DNA from: Sphingomonas sp. S2M10
Lineage (GTDB): Bacteria; Pseudomonadota; Alphaproteobacteria; Sphingomonadales; Sphingomonadaceae
NCBI RefSeq assembly: GCF_012650175.1
Contig: NZ_JAAILI010000006.1
Coordinates: forward strand, 1-64,000
Length of the DNA stretch: 64,000 nt
Direction of reading: 5' to 3'
How positions within the stretch are numbered: position 1 is the stretch's first letter; each line of letters opens with the position of its first letter. This document shows, one piece after another, positions 1 through 9,534 of the stretch. The notes beneath the pieces were generated by a model that saw only the letters and a program-made list of their open reading frames with translations, searched no databases and was not told the origin of the DNA. A program made the translations under genes and the position numbers.

Positions 1-974
1 GGCGAGGGCGTGTTGCTGAGCGCCGGCACTTCCAGCTCGGGCAGCCCGCGGCCGTCGCGGGTGTAGAGCCAGCCGTCCTCGGCCCAGCGCATCGGCTGGA
101 TCGCGGTCTCGCGGCCGAGCACGCAGCGGCCGCGATTCGGCAGCGGTCGGCCGCACAGATAGGCGAGCCAGGGTTCGCCCTCCGCGGTGTGGACCAGATC
201 GGCATGGCCGGCGCGCGCCAGCACCGCATCGGGGCGGGTGCGGCTGGAGAGGATATAGGTATCCGGGTGCAACTCGTACGGCCCGGTGATCGCCCGCGAC
301 CGCGCCATGGTGACCGCATGGTTCCAGCCGGTGCCGCCCTCGGCGGTTAGGAGGTAATAGAAGTCGCCGCGGCGATAGAGATGCGGCGCCTCGGTCAGCC
401 CCAGCGCGGTGCCGGGGAAGATGTTGGTGCGTGTCCCCACCAGCTTCTCCGCCGCGGCATCATATTCCTGCAGCACGATTCCGGCGAAGCGATTGCGGCC
501 AGGGCGATGGTCCCAAAGCTGGTTCACCACCCATTTGCGGCCGTCGTCGTCGTCGTGGAACAGCGAGGGATCGAACCCGCTCGAATTGAGGTGGATCGGA
601 TCGGACCACTCCCCGTCGATCGTCTCGCAGGTGACGAGATAGTTGTGGAAGTCGCGCAGCGACGCGCCCGAGGCGCCGCCCATCGTCGTGCGGCCATAGC
701 GCTTCACATCGGTGTAGAGCAGGTGGAAGCGGGTGCCGTCATGCGTCAGGCACGGCGCCCATACGCCGCAGCTGTCCGGATCGCCGCGCATGTCGAGCTG
801 CGAGGCGCGGACCAGCGGCCGGACGACCAGCGTCCAGTTGGCGAGGTCGCGGCTGTGGTGGATCTGCACGCCGGGGAACCATTCGAAGGTCGAGGTCGCG
901 ATATAATAGTCGTCGCCGACGCGGCAGATCGACGGATCGGGGTTGAAGCCGGGAAGGATCGGATTGCGGATCAT
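1..974 (-). CDS. GH43 beta-xylosidase/arabinofuranosidase (3' part outside window)
   Basis: Glycoside hydrolase family 43, most like the xylan 1,4-beta-xylosidase group; it would release xylose or arabinose from xylo-oligosaccharides. The N-terminus [20 protein letters not shown] carries the family's general-base Asp (about residue 13). Further along are the GFDPSLF Asp (pKa modulator position) and the LTEAPHL Glu (general acid position), so all three catalytic carboxylates are present. There is no signal peptide, which fits a cytoplasmic enzyme acting on imported oligomers. Its ATG overlaps the stop codon of the upstream MFS transporter (ATGA), so the two are almost certainly co-translated. 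The C-terminal part, including any beta-sandwich domain, lies beyond position 1. The exact sugar cannot be read from the sequence. Confidence 0.9.
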   Translation of the reverse strand, partial: MIRNPILPGFNPDPSICRVGDDYYIATSTFEWFPGVQIHHSRDLANWTLVVRPLVRASQLDMRGDPDSCGVWAPCLTHDGTRFHLLYTDVKRYGRTTMGGASGASLRDFHNYLVTCETIDGEWSDPIHLNSSGFDPSLFHDDDDGRKWVVNQLWDHRPGRNRFAGIVLQEYDAAAEKLVGTRTNIFPGTALGLTEAPHLYRRGDFYYLLTAEGGTGWNHAVTMARSRAITGPYELHPDTYILSSRTRPDAVLARAGHADLVHTAEGEPWLAYLCGRPLPNRGRCVLGRETAIQPMRWAEDGWLYTRDGRGLPELEVPALSNTPS

Positions 975-2221
975 CGGGGCGCCTTGACGAGGGTCCAGAG
1001 AAGAAGGGCGGCGACGAGGTCGAGCAGCCCGAGGGCGATGAAGAAGGGGCCATAGCCGAGCGAGGCGACCAGCCCGCCGATCAGCAGCGAGAAAATGAGG
1101 ATGCTGCTGTTGGCGAAGGTGCCGGCAAGCCCCGCGACGGTCCCGAGCTCGTTGCGCGGGAACAGGTCGCTGGCCATGGTGATGACGGTGACCGAAAGCG
1201 TCTGGTGCGCGAACCCGCCGAGGCAGAGCAAAGCCACCGCCGCCCAGGCATTCTCGACGCTGGCGACGAACACCATGCCGGTCATCAGCAGCGCGCCGAA
1301 GGTGAAGGTCCAGCGCCGCGCGTTGATCAGGCTGATCCCGCGCCGCTGGAGGAACAGCGCCAGGGCGGGTCCGAACATGCAGCCCAGGTCCGCGGCGATG
1401 AAGGGCAGGAAGGCGGAGACGGCGATCTCGCCCAGATTGAAGCCGCGCACCTTCACCAGATAGAGCGGCATCCAGAAGGTGAGCGTCCCCCAGGTCGGGT
1501 CGGCGAGGAAGCGCGGCAGCGCGATTCCCCAGAAATTGCGCTGGGTGAGCAGGCGGAGCAGCGAGGGCCGCTCGGCGCGTTCCTGGATATGCGCTTCCTG
1601 GCCGCTGAGGATGAGATCGCGCTCGTGCTCGGAGATGCTCGGATGGGTCTGGGGCGTGCGATAATTGGCCAGCCACAGCAGCGCCCAGAGCAGCGCCAGC
1701 ACGCCGGTGACGACGAAGGCTGCGCGCCAGTTCCACAAGGCGATCGATCCCGCCACCAGCGGCGCCGCCAGCGCCGCGCCGGCCGAGGCGCCGAGATTGT
1801 AGATCCCGCCGGCAAAGCCCCGCTCGCGCGCCGGGAACCACTCGGAAACGACCTTGAGCCCGCCGGTATGCGAGGTCCCCTCGGCAAAGCCCAGCAGCCC
1901 GCGCAGTGCGAACAGCCATTGCCAGCTGAAGGCAAGGCCATGCGCCATGCTCAGCAGCCCCCAGCCCGCCGCGAACAGCGCCAGGCCCGATCGCAGGCCG
2001 ATCACGTCGAGGATATAGCCGACCACCGGCTGCAGCATGATGCCGCCCTGGAAGGCTGCGGTGATGTAGGAATATTGCTGCTCGTCGATGTGGAGATCGA
2101 CCATGAAGCTCGGCGCCGCCACCGCCAGCGTGCTCCGCGTCAGATAGTTGAGCATCGTGCCCAGCATGACGATGCCGATGATCCACCAGCGCAGCGCGCT
2201 CGTGCGGTGCCAGAAGGACAT
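971..2221 (-). CDS. MFS transporter, hexuronate/ACS (ExuT-like) family
   Basis: A 416-residue major facilitator permease with about 12 hydrophobic segments. It resembles the anion:cation symporter branch (ExuT-type hexuronate or sugar-acid uptake): [19 protein letters not shown] at the first helix, the [24 protein letters not shown] region around helix 4, and a central hydrophilic loop near residues 190-230. The start at 2221 is chosen because GGAGAG sits a few bases upstream; a longer reading frame to 2329 has no ribosome site. It is the first gene of an operon with the GH43 enzyme and is preceded by a LacI-type palindrome, so it probably imports the sugar or oligomer processed by that enzyme. 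Substrate is inference. Confidence 0.88.
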   Translation of the reverse strand: MSFWHRTSALRWWIIGIVMLGTMLNYLTRSTLAVAAPSFMVDLHIDEQQYSYITAAFQGGIMLQPVVGYILDVIGLRSGLALFAAGWGLLSMAHGLAFSWQWLFALRGLLGFAEGTSHTGGLKVVSEWFPARERGFAGGIYNLGASAGAALAAPLVAGSIALWNWRAAFVVTGVLALLWALLWLANYRTPQTHPSISEHERDLILSGQEAHIQERAERPSLLRLLTQRNFWGIALPRFLADPTWGTLTFWMPLYLVKVRGFNLGEIAVSAFLPFIAADLGCMFGPALALFLQRRGISLINARRWTFTFGALLMTGMVFVASVENAWAAVALLCLGGFAHQTLSVTVITMASDLFPRNELGTVAGLAGTFANSSILIFSLLIGGLVASLGYGPFFIALGLLDLVAALLLWTLVKAPR

Positions 2222-2251
2222 GCACTCTCCAAACTTCCGCGCCAGCACGCG

Positions 2252-2267
2252 TGTTAACGTTAACGTT
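2252..2267. promoter_or_regulatory. LacI/GalR-type operator palindrome
   Basis: The sequence tgttaacgttaacgtt contains two nested perfect palindromes (gttaacgttaac at 2253-2264 and aacgttaacgtt at 2256-2267) with the central CG dinucleotide typical of LacI/GalR regulator sites. It lies about 30 bases upstream of the transporter start, in the right place to repress the transporter-GH43 operon. The regulator gene is not in the window. Confidence 0.6.
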
Positions 2268-2356
2268 GCCAGCAAAGCGCGCCGACTGCAAGCATCGCAT
2301 CTTTGAGCGCATGGCGCGGGATGCTTCAACTAGGCCAATGGGCGTATAGCAACCGC

Positions 2357-3400
2357 ATGACCGATGCCGCCGCCCTGCACGACGCCCGCTGGACCGCTTT
2401 CGCCGCGCGCGACCGGGCGCAGGACGGGCGCTTCGTCGTCGCGGTGACCACCACCGGCATCTATTGCAAGCCGAGCTGCCCCGCGCGGCGACCCCGGCCC
2501 GAGAATGTCCGCTTCTTCGATGCGGGGCGGGAGGCGGCCGCAGCGGGCTTCCGCGCCTGCTTGCGCTGCAAGCCGGATGAAGCCGCGCGGGATGCGACTG
2601 CCATTGCCCGCGCTACGGCGCTGCTTGATGCGGCGGAGGAGACGATCGGGCTCGAGGCGCTGGCCAAGGCGGTCGGCTATGCGCCGCATCACTTCAACCG
2701 GCTGTTCAAGCGCGCGACCGGCGTGACCCCCGCCGCCTATGCGCGGGGCCTGCGGGCGCGGCGGGCAGCCGCGGCACTCGACGCGGAGGACAGCGTGACC
2801 CAGGCGATCTATGCCGCCGGCTATTCGGCCCCCAGCCGTTTCTATGCCGAGGCCGGCGCCCGGCTGGGGATGGCGCCCAGCGCATGGCGGGCCGGCGGGG
2901 CGGGGGTGACGATTCGCTGGACGCTTGCCGAGACCAGCCTGGGCCCGCTGCTCGTCGCCGCGACGGACAAGGGCCTGTGCCGCATCGCCTTCGACGAGGA
3001 TGCGGCGATGCTCGCCCGCCGCTTCCCCGCCGCCACGGTGGAGCCCGGCGACGCGGAGTTCGCCGCACTCGCGACGCAAGTGGTGGCGCTGGTCGAGGAT
3101 CCCAACCGCCAGCGTGACCTGCCGCTCGACGTGCAGGGCACGGCCTTCCAGGAGGCGGTGTGGCAGGCGCTGCGGACGATCCCGCCCGGCGAGACGCGCA
3201 GCTATGCCGAGCTGGCAGCGATGGCGGGCAAGCCTGCCGCGGTGCGCGCCGCTGGCACGGCGTGCGGTGCCAACCCGGTCGCGCTCGCCATCCCCTGCCA
3301 CCGCGCCCAGCGCGGCGACGGCAGCATGGGCGGCTATGCTTATGGGTTGGAGCGCAAGCGCGCGCTGCGCGCGCGGGAAGGCGTACGGGAGCGGAAATAA
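2357..3400 (+). CDS. ada: Bifunctional Ada: methylphosphotriester repair, AraC-type activator and O6-methylguanine-DNA methyltransferase
   Basis: Adaptive-response DNA alkylation repair protein of about 347 residues. Domains in order: N-terminal Ada zinc domain with the cysteine cluster YCKPSC...CLRCKP (one Cys accepts methyl groups from phosphotriesters); an AraC-type helix-turn-helix ([21 protein letters not shown]); a methyltransferase domain ending in the active site [14 protein letters not shown], whose Cys accepts the methyl from O6-methylguanine. The start at [12 protein letters not shown] matches the usual Ada N-terminus; the frame is open to 2303 without a good ribosome site at either position. 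Self-methylation would convert it to an activator of alkylation-repair genes. It is divergent from the transporter operon. Confidence 0.93.
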   Translation: MTDAAALHDARWTAFAARDRAQDGRFVVAVTTTGIYCKPSCPARRPRPENVRFFDAGREAAAAGFRACLRCKPDEAARDATAIARATALLDAAEETIGLEALAKAVGYAPHHFNRLFKRATGVTPAAYARGLRARRAAAALDAEDSVTQAIYAAGYSAPSRFYAEAGARLGMAPSAWRAGGAGVTIRWTLAETSLGPLLVAATDKGLCRIAFDEDAAMLARRFPAATVEPGDAEFAALATQVVALVEDPNRQRDLPLDVQGTAFQEAVWQALRTIPPGETRSYAELAAMAGKPAAVRAAGTACGANPVALAIPCHRAQRGDGSMGGYAYGLERKRALRAREGVRERK

Positions 3401-3448
3401 GGGGACCGCGCAGTCGCTTCGGTAGACCCATCGGCCGCACCATATCCT

Positions 3449-3547
3449 TCGTCATCCCCGCGAAGGCGGGGATCCATTGGCGCTGGTGTCGCGGTTCTTT
3501 CCTCAGCGTCCTGGCAGATGGATTCCCGCCTTCGCGGGAATGACGAT
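3449..3547. repeat. Inverted repeat element (REP-like, GTCAT-CCCGCGAAGGCGGG type)
   Basis: Two arms of about 31 bases in opposite orientation, 3449-3479 and 3517-3547, each containing a CCCGCGAAGGCGGG-type hairpin flanked by GTCAT and ATCCAT ends. The arms differ at a few bases. This form is common between genes in sphingomonads and other alphaproteobacteria and probably belongs to a non-autonomous dispersed repeat. It lies between the convergent 3' ends of ada and the protease gene and may also act as a bidirectional terminator. Confidence 0.7.
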
Positions 3548-3585
3548 CGTTTGTGAAGGCCCGCGTTCCCCCGGTGCAGGCGCGC

Positions 3586-5136
3586 CTACTGTGCCCCGCC
3601 CGGCGCGCAGTGATAGACCAGCTTTTCGTTATAGGCCGGCGGAAGCGCGGCGCGCATCAGCTGCTGCAGGCTGGCAAGGGCGGCGCGCTTCGCCTGATCG
3701 GCGGTGCACTGGTTGACCGGCATCGTCGGCTTGACGTCGCGCACCTTCTGCATGTCGGCGGCGGAGAGGAAGTAGCGGGTGTCGATCAGCGTCTCGCTGT
3801 CGGCATCGAATTCGCGCACCGTCACCGTCTGCTCGTCGGCGGGGACGAGCACGCGCTGCCAGCGGCGGCCCGATTCAGCATATTGGGTGCCGCCGTCGAA
3901 ACAGCCGTCCGGCCCGACATTCACCTTCACTGCCTCGCCCGGCGACACGGTGATGCGGCTGCGATCTGGCTGAAGCGTGCAGACCAGCGGGCCTTGCGCG
4001 GCGTCCGCGGGCAGCCTGGCTTCGGCGGTCTGATTGCCTTCGCCCGGTGCGGCGATGCTCGCCTCGTCAAAGCTCGGCCGCAGCACGAACAGCGTGACGG
4101 CGCCCAGCAGCAATACGCCGCCGCCGATCGCCGACCAGATGCCAGGTCGCTGCTGGTCGCGCGACAGCAGCAGCCCGGCCGCGCCCAGCGCCAGCGCGCC
4201 GAACACGAGCAGCACGGCGGCTCCGGCCATATAGGTCTCGCGCGTGGATTCATTCGCGGCGCGTGCCTTGTCGATCGCGGCTTCGCGCGCGCGGGCGGCG
4301 GCGGATTCGGCCTGTGCGGTGCGGTTCGCCGCGTCGGCGCGGTCCTTCTCCTCTGCGGCCTTGTCGAGCGCATTGCGCTGCTCGACGCTGATGCACGGCG
4401 CCGCCACCGCGACGAAGGGCTGCTTGGCCTGGGTGAGGAAGCCGGTCAGCTCGGTATCGGATATGGCGAAGGCGAAGGTCGAATCGCCCTCCTCGCTGTT
4501 GGTGATCGCCGAGTTGACGCCCAGCACCCGCCCGCATGCATCGAGCAGCGGGCCGCCCGAATTGCCGCGCGCGATGCTGGCGGTGTGCAGCAGCACGGAT
4601 ATCCCCTCCAGCGTGCGCGTGCCGGCAAAGCCGCCCTGCGAGCGCACCGGGGATTGCGGGGTGATGAAGTCCGCCGCCGAGCGCGCCGTGGCGATGTCGA
4701 CATTGCCGGGATAGCCCAGCGCGATCAGCGTCTCGCCATCGGTCACCGCGGCGCCGGACAGGGCGAGCGGCGGCAGCTTCGCGCCGCTGAACTCGATCAG
4801 CGCCAGGTCGCGCTTGGTGTCGATCGCGATCAGCCTGCCTTGGAAGGACTTGCTGCCCTCGGAGGGCACCACGCCGATCACCACGTTGCCGGGATAGCGC
4901 GAGGCGAGTTCGACGACATGCGCGTTCGTGACGATCCGGTTCGGTGCCACGGCAAAGCCGCTGCCATGGCCGAAGCCCACCACTTCGTCATCGGCCACCG
5001 CGATGGTGACGATCCGCACCACGCCCCGCCCCGCCGCCGAGATGTCGTCGGCGCGCGCGGGCGCGGCGAAGGCGACCAGCATCGCCACCAGCATGAACAT
5101 CTGCCGCATGCGCGGAACCACCCCGGTTATTGCCAT
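3586..5136 (-). CDS. Secreted/membrane-anchored trypsin-like serine protease
   Basis: A 516-residue protein with a signal peptide (residues 1-29, ending APARA). A trypsin-like domain has all three catalytic residues: His73 in TNAHVV, Asp110 in TKRDLALIEF and Ser193 in ARGNSGGPLLD. An Ala/Arg/Glu-rich, likely coiled-coil stretch follows (about 255-300), then two hydrophobic segments (about 303-325 and 334-353) and a C-terminal domain of about 160 residues with no recognised fold. The layout suggests a periplasmic protease domain tethered to the inner membrane. It differs from DegP/HtrA because no PDZ domain is seen. An alternative start is the Met at residue 10. Target unknown. Confidence 0.85.
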   Translation of the reverse strand: MAITGVVPRMRQMFMLVAMLVAFAAPARADDISAAGRGVVRIVTIAVADDEVVGFGHGSGFAVAPNRIVTNAHVVELASRYPGNVVIGVVPSEGSKSFQGRLIAIDTKRDLALIEFSGAKLPPLALSGAAVTDGETLIALGYPGNVDIATARSAADFITPQSPVRSQGGFAGTRTLEGISVLLHTASIARGNSGGPLLDACGRVLGVNSAITNSEEGDSTFAFAISDTELTGFLTQAKQPFVAVAAPCISVEQRNALDKAAEEKDRADAANRTAQAESAAARAREAAIDKARAANESTRETYMAGAAVLLVFGALALGAAGLLLSRDQQRPGIWSAIGGGVLLLGAVTLFVLRPSFDEASIAAPGEGNQTAEARLPADAAQGPLVCTLQPDRSRITVSPGEAVKVNVGPDGCFDGGTQYAESGRRWQRVLVPADEQTVTVREFDADSETLIDTRYFLSAADMQKVRDVKPTMPVNQCTADQAKRAALASLQQLMRAALPPAYNEKLVYHCAPGGAQ

Positions 5137-5191
5137 GCGTGCGCTTTCGGCGAAAAGCGCCGGGGGTTCAAGCGCGCGCGGGGCGCGTCCC

Positions 5192-6703
5192 TCATTTCGC
5201 CGCCGGCGTTGCCTGCGCCGACGCCTTCAGGCGCGTTTCGATGGTGTCGATCATCTTGGAGGCAGCCGCTCCCATTCCCGAGGCGTGGGGATCGTAGATG
5301 AGCACCAGCAGCATCGATCGCGCATCGGCCAGCTTGCCCTCTTCAATCAGCATCGCGGCGGTCTGCATCCGCAAGCCGCGATCCTGCGGGGCCAGCTGGA
5401 ATGCATGGACCAGGCCGTCGCGCGCGAGCTTGGGCGGCCACAGGCCCTGATCGGCATAGCTGCGGAAGAACAAGACCAGCGGTCGCGGATCCTCGGTGTC
5501 CAGGTGGTTGGCGCGGCCGATCGTGCGGCGGATTTCCGTCCAGGTTTCGATCGTCCCGTCCTTGGCGGCAAGGGCGATCGCCATCTGTGCCATCGCGCGA
5601 TAGCAATGTGCCTCGAGCAACTGGGGATCGGCAGCGATCGCCCGATCGGCGGCGACGAGCGCGGCTACGGGATCGCCGGCATCATAGGCGGCTTCGGCGA
5701 GCGCGCGCTGCACGGCCGCATCGTTGGGGAAGCGCGCGGCGACCTTCCTGGCATCGGCGTAGACCCCGGGTGCGGTTTTCGCGTCCACGCCGGCTGCGGA
5801 GCGGATCCGCACGGGCATGATCGCCGCCTCGCCGGGTGTCAGCAGTCTCGTCTGCACAGCAGGGATCGTCAGATTTTCCGCGCGCACGCGGAATCCGCTG
5901 ATTGTGGGCTTGGCGAGGAAGCGCTCCAATTCCCTGTGCAGGGCGGCCGGATCGCCGAATACAGCCGCCGCCGCTTCCGGCGATTTCCGATCATTGGTGA
6001 TGGTGTCGAGATAGGCGCCGAGCTGGCCTTTGCGGCTGGGTTCAAAGGTTAGGTAATGGACCAGCGCCCAGCCGCGGCCATACAGCGCGTCGCGCTGGTC
6101 GGCGCGCAACTTGCCCGCGGCGCCGGCAAGGATCTGCTGGATCGGCAGCGGGTTGCCGGTCAGTAGTCCATAGGCGCGATATTGCGGCGCGGCGCCGAAC
6201 TGGAGGTTGCCGGCGCGATCGAAGCTGGCGGTCGCGTGAAACTCCGCCCAGCCTTCCGTCACCCAGGAGGGAAAGGCGGCATCGGGCCAGGTGGTGAACA
6301 TGAAGTGATGGGCATATTCGTGCTGCAGGACCTGCTGCGAGCCGAGCGCCGCCGCGCCGTCACCGATCATGTCATCCCGCACGAACGCCACCGACGCGCC
6401 GGCGCGCGGGATGTAGAAGCCGGCCACATTGGTCCGTCCGGCAAGGCTCGCCACCCGGTCCTCGTCTTTGACGAAAAAGACCGTGACTCGCCCCGCCTTG
6501 CCCAGCCGCGTTTCGCTGACGCCGCGCGCGAGGCGCAGCGCCTTGTCGAACTTTTCCAGCCGCTCGGCATCGCGGCGCAGGCTTGCATCGGACGTATCGG
6601 CATAAACGGTGAAGTGCGCCGTCTCGGCAACTCGCCAATCCGCCGACGCCGGCGTCGCGGCGACGGACGCCACGAGCACGAGCAGCAACGCCAACCACGT
6701 CAT
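5192..6703 (-). CDS. Secreted HExxH metallopeptidase-like protein with TPR-like C-terminal half
   Basis: A 503-residue exported protein: signal peptide MTWLALLLVLVASVAATPASA, then a region with HEYAHHF (about residues 128-134) followed by TEGWAEF (about 149-155). This is the HExxH + downstream Glu arrangement of gluzincin metallopeptidases, so zinc binding is likely. The C-terminal half (about 310-490) has Ala-rich helical repeats (DAAVQRALAEAAYDAGDPVAALVAADRAIAADPQLLEA) of tetratricopeptide type. The start at 6703 has GGGGGA six bases upstream, better than the longer frame to 6757. It is in tandem with the downstream trypsin-like protease (55-base gap). Peptidase activity is inferred; substrate unknown. 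Confidence 0.8.
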   Translation of the reverse strand: MTWLALLLVLVASVAATPASADWRVAETAHFTVYADTSDASLRRDAERLEKFDKALRLARGVSETRLGKAGRVTVFFVKDEDRVASLAGRTNVAGFYIPRAGASVAFVRDDMIGDGAAALGSQQVLQHEYAHHFMFTTWPDAAFPSWVTEGWAEFHATASFDRAGNLQFGAAPQYRAYGLLTGNPLPIQQILAGAAGKLRADQRDALYGRGWALVHYLTFEPSRKGQLGAYLDTITNDRKSPEAAAAVFGDPAALHRELERFLAKPTISGFRVRAENLTIPAVQTRLLTPGEAAIMPVRIRSAAGVDAKTAPGVYADARKVAARFPNDAAVQRALAEAAYDAGDPVAALVAADRAIAADPQLLEAHCYRAMAQMAIALAAKDGTIETWTEIRRTIGRANHLDTEDPRPLVLFFRSYADQGLWPPKLARDGLVHAFQLAPQDRGLRMQTAAMLIEEGKLADARSMLLVLIYDPHASGMGAAASKMIDTIETRLKASAQATPAAK

Positions 6704-6775
6704 CGCAAATCCCCCGCTTCCCCTGCCGGAAGATACCCCCGCGGGACGCCATGGCAATCGGCGAATCGGCGGTGA

Positions 6776-8941
6776 TCAGACGAAGCTATAGGGGTCCACG
6801 TCCACCGCCACCCGCACCCGGGGGCTCCAGCCGAGCCCGCCCAGCCAGTCACGGATCACGTCCTGCACGTCGAAGCTGCGCTTGGCATGGACGAGCAGGC
6901 GGAAGCGGTGGCGCCCGCGCAGCATGGCCAGCGGCGCGGGGGCGGGGCCGTAGACGTGCATCTCGGCAAGCTCCGGCGCCGAGCGGCCGATCATCCGCGC
7001 GGTTTCCTCCGCCGCCGCCTTGTCCTCGGACGAGACGATGATCGCGGCATAGCGGCCGAAGGGCGGCGCATCGGCATGGCGGCGCGCCTCGGTCTCGGCG
7101 GCGTAGAAGGCCTCGGCATCGCCCGAGACCAGCGCCTGCATCACCTGCGCCTCGGGGGCGTGGGTCTGGATGAACACGGTGCCCGGCTTCTCGCCGCGAC
7201 CGGCGCGGCCCGAGACCTGCATGATCTGCTGGAAAGTCCGTTCCGAGGCGCGCAGATCGCCGCCGTCGAGCCCGAGATCGGCATCGACTACCCCGACCAA
7301 GGTCAGGTTGGGGAAGTGATAGCCCTTGGTGACGAGCTGGGTGCCGACGACGATGTCGATCGCGCCATGCTCCATCCGGGACACGAACTCGGCCGCCTTG
7401 GCGGGCGACCAGAGCGTGTCCGAGGTGACGATGGCGGTGCGCGCCTCGGGCCACAGCGCCGCCACCTCGTCTGCGATGCGCTCAACGCCGGGGCCGCAGG
7501 CGACCAGCGTGTCCTCCGACTTGCACTCGGGGCACATGCTCGGCGTGGGCATGGTGTGGCCGCAATGGTGGCAGGAAAGCCGGTGGAGCAGGCGGTGCTC
7601 GACCATCCAGGCCGTGCAGTTCGGGCACTGGAAACGGTGGCCGCAGTGGCGGCACAGCGTCAGCGGCGCATAGCCGCGCCGGTTCAGGAACAGCAGCGAC
7701 TGTTCGCCGCGCTTCAGCGTCTCCTCGATCGCCGCGACCAGCCGGGGCGCCAGCCAGCGGCCGCGCTCGGGCGGCTCGCGGATCAGGTCGATCGCCTCGA
7801 TCTTCGGCAGTTCGGCGGCGCCGTAGCGGCCGGGCAGCTTGAGTTCGGCATAGCGGCCGACCTCGACCTGGTGCCGCGTCTCGATCGCCGGGGTGGCGGA
7901 GGCGAGGACGACCGGGCAGCGCTCGAACATGCCGCGCATCACCGCCACGTCGCGGGCGTGGTAATGCACGCCCTCCTCCTGCTTGAAGCTGGTCTCGTGC
8001 GCCTCGTCGACGACGATCAGGCCCAGGTTCGGATAGGGCAGGAACAAGGCCGAGCGCGCGCCCACCGTCACCATCGCCTCGCCACCGGCAATCGCGCGCC
8101 AGGCGCGGCGGCGCTCGGAGCTGCGCAGGCCCGAATGCCACGCGACCGGCTCGCAGCCGAAGCGGCGGGCGAAGCGGGTGAGGAAGGGTTCGGTCAGCGC
8201 GATCTCGGGGAGCAGCACCAGCGTCTGCTTGCCCGCGTCGATCGCGGCGGCGACGGCTTCGAAATAGACTTCGGTCTTGCCCGATCCGGTGACGCCGTCG
8301 AGCAGGAAGGGCTGGAAGGCGGCGGTCTCCACCGCGGTACGCAGGCCGCCCGCCACCGCCGCCTGGGCGGGGTTGAGTTCGGGGGGCGCGAAGGCCGGGT
8401 CGGGGAGTGGGTAGGGCGCCTGGGTGTCGACCGTCACCGCCTCGATCGCGCCGGTCTTCACCAGCCCGCGGATGACGGCGTCGGAGACCCCGGCGATCGC
8501 GGCGAGCTCGCGGACCAGCCCCTGGCGCGCGCCGATCCGCTCCAGCGCCTGGGCGCGCTGCGGGGTAAGGCGATCGGGGACCTGGCCGGTGGCGCGATAT
8601 TCGGTGATCGTCGGGGCTGCCTCGAACGCCGCCGAGGTGCGCAGGGTCATCGCCAGCACCGAGGAAGGCGGCGCGAGATAATAGTCCGCGGTCCATTCGA
8701 TCAGCCGGCGAACGGGGGCGGGGATGGGGGGCGCGTCGGCGACGGCGAGGATGGCGCGCAGCCGGTTGTCGCCGATCTCCTCGGTGGGCAGCCGTTCGGG
8801 CTCCCATACCACCCCGGCGAACTGGCGCGGGCCGATCGGCACGATGACGATGCTGCCGGGCGCGACCGTCATGCCGGGGGGCACGCGATAGTCGAGCGGC
8901 CCCAGAGCCGGATGGAGGACGAGAATGCGCGCGCGGGACAT
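6776..8941 (-). CDS. priA: Primosomal protein N' (replication restart helicase PriA)
   Basis: A 721-residue DNA helicase that recognises stalled or collapsed forks and reloads the replisome. Visible motifs: N-terminal DNA-binding region (RILVLHPALGPLDYRVPPG), Walker A GVTGSGKTEVYF, DEAH box VVDEAHETSFKQEEG, a zinc region with eight cysteines in pairs (CRHCGHRFQCPNC...CHHCGHTMPTPSMCPEC) inside the helicase core, and VGTQLVTKGYHFPNLTLVGVVDAD. Length and motif order match the family. The start MSRARILVLHP at 8941 was chosen; the frame extends far upstream to 9661 but overlaps an opposite-strand gene and lacks homology there. Confidence 0.96.
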   Translation of the reverse strand: MSRARILVLHPALGPLDYRVPPGMTVAPGSIVIVPIGPRQFAGVVWEPERLPTEEIGDNRLRAILAVADAPPIPAPVRRLIEWTADYYLAPPSSVLAMTLRTSAAFEAAPTITEYRATGQVPDRLTPQRAQALERIGARQGLVRELAAIAGVSDAVIRGLVKTGAIEAVTVDTQAPYPLPDPAFAPPELNPAQAAVAGGLRTAVETAAFQPFLLDGVTGSGKTEVYFEAVAAAIDAGKQTLVLLPEIALTEPFLTRFARRFGCEPVAWHSGLRSSERRRAWRAIAGGEAMVTVGARSALFLPYPNLGLIVVDEAHETSFKQEEGVHYHARDVAVMRGMFERCPVVLASATPAIETRHQVEVGRYAELKLPGRYGAAELPKIEAIDLIREPPERGRWLAPRLVAAIEETLKRGEQSLLFLNRRGYAPLTLCRHCGHRFQCPNCTAWMVEHRLLHRLSCHHCGHTMPTPSMCPECKSEDTLVACGPGVERIADEVAALWPEARTAIVTSDTLWSPAKAAEFVSRMEHGAIDIVVGTQLVTKGYHFPNLTLVGVVDADLGLDGGDLRASERTFQQIMQVSGRAGRGEKPGTVFIQTHAPEAQVMQALVSGDAEAFYAAETEARRHADAPPFGRYAAIIVSSEDKAAAEETARMIGRSAPELAEMHVYGPAPAPLAMLRGRHRFRLLVHAKRSFDVQDVIRDWLGGLGWSPRVRVAVDVDPYSFV

Positions 8942-9018
8942 GATCGGCCCCTCATATGGGCATTTTCGGCGGAACGGGAATCCCGTATCGCCGGTTCGTC
9001 GTCCGAGGAGACCCGCCG

Positions 9019-9471
9019 ATGCTGTTGCTCGCCCTGCTGCTCGCCCAGACCGCGCCCGCCCAGGCGACCACTGCGTGCAAGGCGCCCGATGCCAGCCTGC
9101 CCGCCGCGCTCGCCGGCTGGAGCACGCCCGGCGACGAACTGGTGGCGGACAAGGCGGTGTCGCTGGCGACGGTCGACGGCACGACGCTGAAGGGCCTGCC
9201 CAAGGGCGCCAAGCCGGGGCGTGCGGCGACGATCGAGTTCCGCATCGCCAAAGGCGGCACCTACGGCGTCGCGCTCGACCAGCCGGGCTGGATCGACGTG
9301 CTCCCGGGCGCGGAGGGCGGCGAACCGCTGAAGTCGGTGGCGCATGGGCACGGGCCCGACTGCTCGACGATCCGCAAGATCGTCCGCTTCCAGCTGGCGC
9401 CCGGCACCTATCGGGTATTCGCGAGCGGCCTGGCGCGAACCCAGGCCAAGTTGATGCTGGTGCCGAACTGA
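9019..9471 (+). CDS. Small secreted protein, tandem paralogue 1
   Basis: A 150-residue protein of unknown function with signal peptide MLLLALLLAQTAPAQA and a compact, beta-rich body. Start chosen because GAGGAG lies about nine bases upstream. It shares with the next gene the blocks DQPGWIDV, a CSTIRKIV-type segment (one conserved Cys) and PGTYRVF...KLMLV, about 30-40% identity by eye, indicating a tandem duplication. Two conserved cysteines (early TTACKAP and later DCSTIRK) could form a disulphide. It is divergent from priA with short spacing. No enzyme motif is recognised. Confidence 0.75.
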   Translation: MLLLALLLAQTAPAQATTACKAPDASLPAALAGWSTPGDELVADKAVSLATVDGTTLKGLPKGAKPGRAATIEFRIAKGGTYGVALDQPGWIDVLPGAEGGEPLKSVAHGHGPDCSTIRKIVRFQLAPGTYRVFASGLARTQAKLMLVPN

Positions 9472-9534
9472 AGCGGCTTGTTCCGATCACGGAACGAATG
9501 TAGAACGCCGAGTCGCTGAACAGGGGAGTCGGCG

